From: Acidobacteria bacterium Ga0074141
GTDB lineage: Bacteria > Acidobacteriota > Blastocatellia > Pyrinomonadales > Pyrinomonadaceae
Assembly (NCBI GenBank): GCA_001464665.1
Contig: LNDP01000025.1
Span: 186,001-250,000 of the forward strand
Direction of reading: 5' to 3'
DNA length: 64,000 bases
The translations under genes and the position numbers were made by a program. Below the pieces are notes generated by a model, which made no database searches, was not told the origin of the DNA, and saw only the letters and a program-made list of their open reading frames with translations. Numbering within the stretch: position 1 is the first letter of the stretch; the number at the start of each line of letters is the position of its first letter. Shown here piece after piece: positions 61,512 through 64,000 of the stretch.

Positions 61512-63288
61512 CCGCCTCGAGTTCGCGGACCTTTTGTTCATCCGCGGCGGCAAGCTTAGTCTCTCCGAGCAGACGGTACATCTTCGCCCTCTCGGTATAG
61601 AGGATGGGGTAAAAGTTGGCAAATTCGATCGCGTTGGTTAGTATCTTCACCGCTTCCGTAAGGTCATCTCGTTTCTGCTTTGCGGATTTGAAAGCTTGTG
61701 TGCTGGCGAGGTTGTTCGCACGCGACGTATGAACCTTGATGCATATCTCGCGGACGGTCATAAGATCGATCCCCGCCTTTATACCGACGCGGTCTTTCGG
61801 CCTGGTTGCGTTCGCCGAAATACGCCATTCGTCGGCCACCGCGACACCTTTCCGGCAGACTCCAAGGGCCTTATTTAACTCGAAATCGGACATCACCATA
61901 GCGGCGATACCGAGTCCCTTCGGATTCTTTTCAAAGACCGCGTTCGAATCGTCCAAATGCCGCAAGGTTCCGTCTACCGAGGCTCTTACGCCGCGCGCGT
62001 AGTCCGCATCCGATGCCGTAAAGTCCTTTGTGGCAGCATATGCAGCAGCCCGCATTTGCCTGAGTCGAATATACGCCAAGTGTAGATTCCCGTCCTGGGG
62101 CAAGCCATTTGCCTGTACCGGGATGAGCTCGAGCCCCCGCGTTGCGTGAGCAATAACGGCTTTGTGATCGCCGAGCTTGGCCGCATCCTCAGCCTTCTGT
62201 TGGGCCTCGTAAGGATGCGTCGCAACGGCGGCAGCTTGCGGCGTCGGCTTGGTGACCGGCGGCGTTGTACGAGCGATTGTGCGGGCCGGCGTCGAACGCG
62301 GAATTGGCTTTGGTGTTCGACCGAGTTTCACATCAGCCGCTGCTTTCTCGGTCGGCGTTAGAAGTGCGTAAATCGAGTTGCGTGCGCTCTGCACCTCTGC
62401 CGAGTCGAGATGCGAGAGCGACGCCGTATATGCGTCAAAGGCCATCGCGGCTCGGCCGCTCCTGCCGAGTGCCTGGCCTTTCTTGAAATAGAGATCGGGC
62501 AAGGCGGATGCACCCTTCGGCTGTCCCCGACGGAGCGGCGGCGCCGTTTCGATCGCACGGTCAAACGCCGCGACCGCATCGTCGTATTTGCCTATCTTCA
62601 ATGCCACCTCGCCGCGAAGCCTGTGCTGCTCGAAGCCTGTCGCCGCAATGTCTTTTGTCCGGTCGAGATCGTCGAATGCCTCTGCATTCCGGCCCAGAAC
62701 AGCGAGCGACGCCGCACGCGCATTTAGGCTCGTCACACGCGGCGTGACGGCGATCGCGGCCGTCAGATCGTCGACCGCTTCTTTGTGTCGGCCGAGCCAG
62801 CGATGGCATTCGGCACGGCCGGTGAATGCAGATTCGGTCTTGTCACCTCTCGTGATCGCGACTGAGATGTCCTCAATGCATTTCGCCCAATTGAGCGCTT
62901 TGCTATATGCGATCCCGCGTTCGCGATAGGGCTCGGACCAATCGGGCCGCAGGCGTATCGCCTCATCGTAATGCCGAATTGCATCAGCAAAACGGCCTTG
63001 TCCGCGACGTGCGAGGCCCATATTAAAGGCGCAATGTGCGGCCTTTGGATCGATGCGAAAGCACCCGGCGTAGTTGTTGTATGCCAGCTGGTACTCCTTT
63101 TTCGCATACAGCTCATTGCCGCGACGGACAAATTCCTCAGGACTCAGGCTCGGAAGCCGCGCAGGCGTAGGCGTCGGCGATGCCGTTCCGCCCGAACTCT
63201 GAGCCTGGGAAACAACAGCAAAAGTTGTGCAGAGCAACGTTGCCGTCAAAACGCCGAGGTATTTCGAAACGCTCTTTAGATTTCGCAT
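61492..63288 (-). CDS. Secreted TPR protein
   Basis: 598 residues. Signal peptide (YLGVLTATLLCTTFAVVSQAQ), then a series of TPR units (ELYAKKEYQLAYNNYAGCFRIDPKAAHCAFNMGLARRGQG and further copies) up to about residue 300. A Pro/Thr linker (about 330-355) joins a second helical half that ends with another TPR-like pair (FANFYPILYTERAKMYRLLGE). Likely a periplasmic scaffold; partners unknown. Confidence 0.85.
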   Translation of the reverse strand: MRNLKSVSKYLGVLTATLLCTTFAVVSQAQSSGGTASPTPTPARLPSLSPEEFVRRGNELYAKKEYQLAYNNYAGCFRIDPKAAHCAFNMGLARRGQGRFADAIRHYDEAIRLRPDWSEPYRERGIAYSKALNWAKCIEDISVAITRGDKTESAFTGRAECHRWLGRHKEAVDDLTAAIAVTPRVTSLNARAASLAVLGRNAEAFDDLDRTKDIAATGFEQHRLRGEVALKIGKYDDAVAAFDRAIETAPPLRRGQPKGASALPDLYFKKGQALGRSGRAAMAFDAYTASLSHLDSAEVQSARNSIYALLTPTEKAAADVKLGRTPKPIPRSTPARTIARTTPPVTKPTPQAAAVATHPYEAQQKAEDAAKLGDHKAVIAHATRGLELIPVQANGLPQDGNLHLAYIRLRQMRAAAYAATKDFTASDADYARGVRASVDGTLRHLDDSNAVFEKNPKGLGIAAMVMSDFELNKALGVCRKGVAVADEWRISANATRPKDRVGIKAGIDLMTVREICIKVHTSRANNLASTQAFKSAKQKRDDLTEAVKILTNAIEFANFYPILYTERAKMYRLLGETKLAAADEQKVRELEAAKNRPN

Positions 63289-63333
63289 CGTTCAAACGAA
63301 AATTTAACCATCCACATCACACGTCTGCCGATC

Positions 63334-63630
63334 CTAGTTCAAGTGCTCAGATATCCAACTCGGATCGCGACGATCGTCGATAACAGCGAAAATGCGAATA
63401 ACATCTTCATCGATCCGATAGTAGATGGACCAAGGAAAACGTCTCGCGACCTTTCTGTAATACTTTTCGAAATAGATCTGATGAACGCCCGCGTGAATGT
63501 GCAGAGCTCGAATGTCCGCCATTATCGACAATTCGAAATACGACCCGAGGCCTTCCCGGTGTTTTTCGTAGAACCAATAGCCGTTGTCGATGTCGTGGTA
63601 GGCGGCCTCGGTAAATTCTATGGTCCTCAT
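63334..63630 (-). CDS. ParE/RelE-superfamily toxin
   Basis: 98 residues. FTEAAYHDIDNGYWFYEKHREGLGSYF, ARRFPWSIYYRIDEDVIRIFAVIDDRRDPSWI in outline match the plasmid-stabilisation ParE/RelE fold. A gyrase-poisoning or mRNA-cleaving role cannot be told apart. Its ATG overlaps the antitoxin stop by 4 bases. Confidence 0.88.
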   Translation of the reverse strand: MRTIEFTEAAYHDIDNGYWFYEKHREGLGSYFELSIMADIRALHIHAGVHQIYFEKYYRKVARRFPWSIYYRIDEDVIRIFAVIDDRRDPSWISEHLN

Positions 63631-63851
63631 CGAACTCTTTCACGAAGTCGCGCTTCGACCTCATCGAGTGTAAGAAATCGATCTGTGCCGTTCTTTATCG
63701 CCTCTTCGCGTTGGCGCAATATCTCGCCATGCCAGGCGGGTGGTTCCTCGCGTTCGCTGCGAATAGATCTCGCCTCCTGTAATGCCTCGATCAACTCATC
63801 TAGCTGAGCGGTCGTCATTTCATTCACAGGTGGAACGGTCTGTACAGTCAT
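63627..63851 (-). CDS. Antitoxin of the addiction-module type (TIGR02574-like)
   Basis: 74 residues. MTTAQLDELIEALQEA, EEPPAWHGEILRQREEAIKNGTDRFLTLDEV in outline; the last part resembles the toxin-binding end of small antitoxins that partner ParE-type toxins. Precedes and overlaps the toxin gene. The first in-frame ATG may be 11 codons later. Confidence 0.82.
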   Translation of the reverse strand: MTVQTVPPVNEMTTAQLDELIEALQEARSIRSEREEPPAWHGEILRQREEAIKNGTDRFLTLDEVEARLRERVR

Positions 63852-63938
63852 AGCTCTCTGATTATAACGCGGGCGTTCAATTTCGCACAGAAAAATCCTG
63901 AGCGTTTACTTCAGCTCGATCACGCGATTAGCCAATGC

Positions 63939-64000
63939 CTAAACAAGCTTTTTCGCCATCTTTATCACGTTCTCGACCGTGAAGCCGTAGTCGCGGAAGA
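63939..64000 (-). CDS. C-terminal end of a transketolase-like gene
   Basis: The last 19 codons read FRDYGFTVENVIKMAKKLV and stop. The pattern (R/E)-x-(Y/F)-GFTVENVxxxAK is the usual end of transketolase. Only the tail is present, so the assignment is tentative. Confidence 0.55.
   Translation of the reverse strand, partial: FRDYGFTVENVIKMAKKLV

Overview
The window looks like a chromosomal segment of an Acidobacteriota bacterium, most likely class Blastocatellia (Pyrinomonadaceae-like). This placement is an inference. It rests on moderately high GC, a Ser/Thr kinase fused to TolB/PD40 propeller repeats, a TPR-sigma54 regulator, a DUF5117-type metalloprotease, adjacent b and b' ATP synthase subunits, and GH92/GH20 glycosidases. 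No rRNA, tRNA, CRISPR array, transposase or phage gene was recognised. Both ends cut genes: nrfA on the left and the last codons of a transketolase-like gene on the right.

Layout. 1-7 kb (minus strand): nitrite ammonification genes nrfH-nrfA, then secreted GH92 and GH20 glycosidases for mannoside and hexosaminide breakdown. 7-14 kb: a lipoprotein-processing and translation cluster (ileS, small secreted protein, lspA, GNAT, four-helix-bundle gene, lgt, rluD-type) with clpS upstream. 14-22 kb: TPR-sigma54 activator, cysteine desulfurase, FHA-GAF-adenylate cyclase and an MreB-like protein. 22-26.5 kb: a ribosome/SRP operon reading ffh-rpsP-khpA-rimM-trmD-rplS-rnhB from a good sigma70-type promoter. 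26.5-31.4 kb: orphan HicB, short MgtE, heptosyltransferase-like GT9, Trm112-like, SPFH/zinc-ribbon, VanZ and a small membrane protein. 31.5-35.8 kb: ATP synthase genes b'-b-delta-alpha-gamma. 36-39.6 kb: orphan DNA methyltransferase, Xre/RES toxin-antitoxin pair overlapping exonuclease III, and small unknowns. 39.8-56.9 kb: metabolic and redox genes plus the PD40 kinase. 57-64 kb: an alanyl-tRNA synthetase ORF without its adenylation core, an AMIN-like lipoprotein, a serine hydrolase, DUF1810, a TPR protein and a ParE-type TA pair.

The most unusual feature is the load of short repeats. (i) At least ten loci carry degenerate tandem arrays with a 7-bp period. The heptamer differs from locus to locus, arrays often come as inverted pairs, and most sit in the spacers of housekeeping operons. 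One inverted pair brackets the four-helix-bundle (S23/Avd-fold, PF05635-type) gene inside the lipoprotein operon. (ii) A roughly 53-bp two-hairpin palindromic element occurs four times, every time inside a coding region with the frame kept open (GH92 twice, AlaRS, serine hydrolase). Its second hairpin varies in a compensatory way. (iii) Further inverted-repeat insertions keep the frame open in the pseudouridine synthase, IleRS and aldehyde dehydrogenase. The signal-peptide core of the GH92 enzyme is itself encoded by a half-palindrome joined to a heptamer array.

Start codons moved from the longest open frame are noted per gene. Distances, motif positions and repeats were read by eye, so site coordinates may be off by one or two bases. 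No homology search, folding or alignment program was run.
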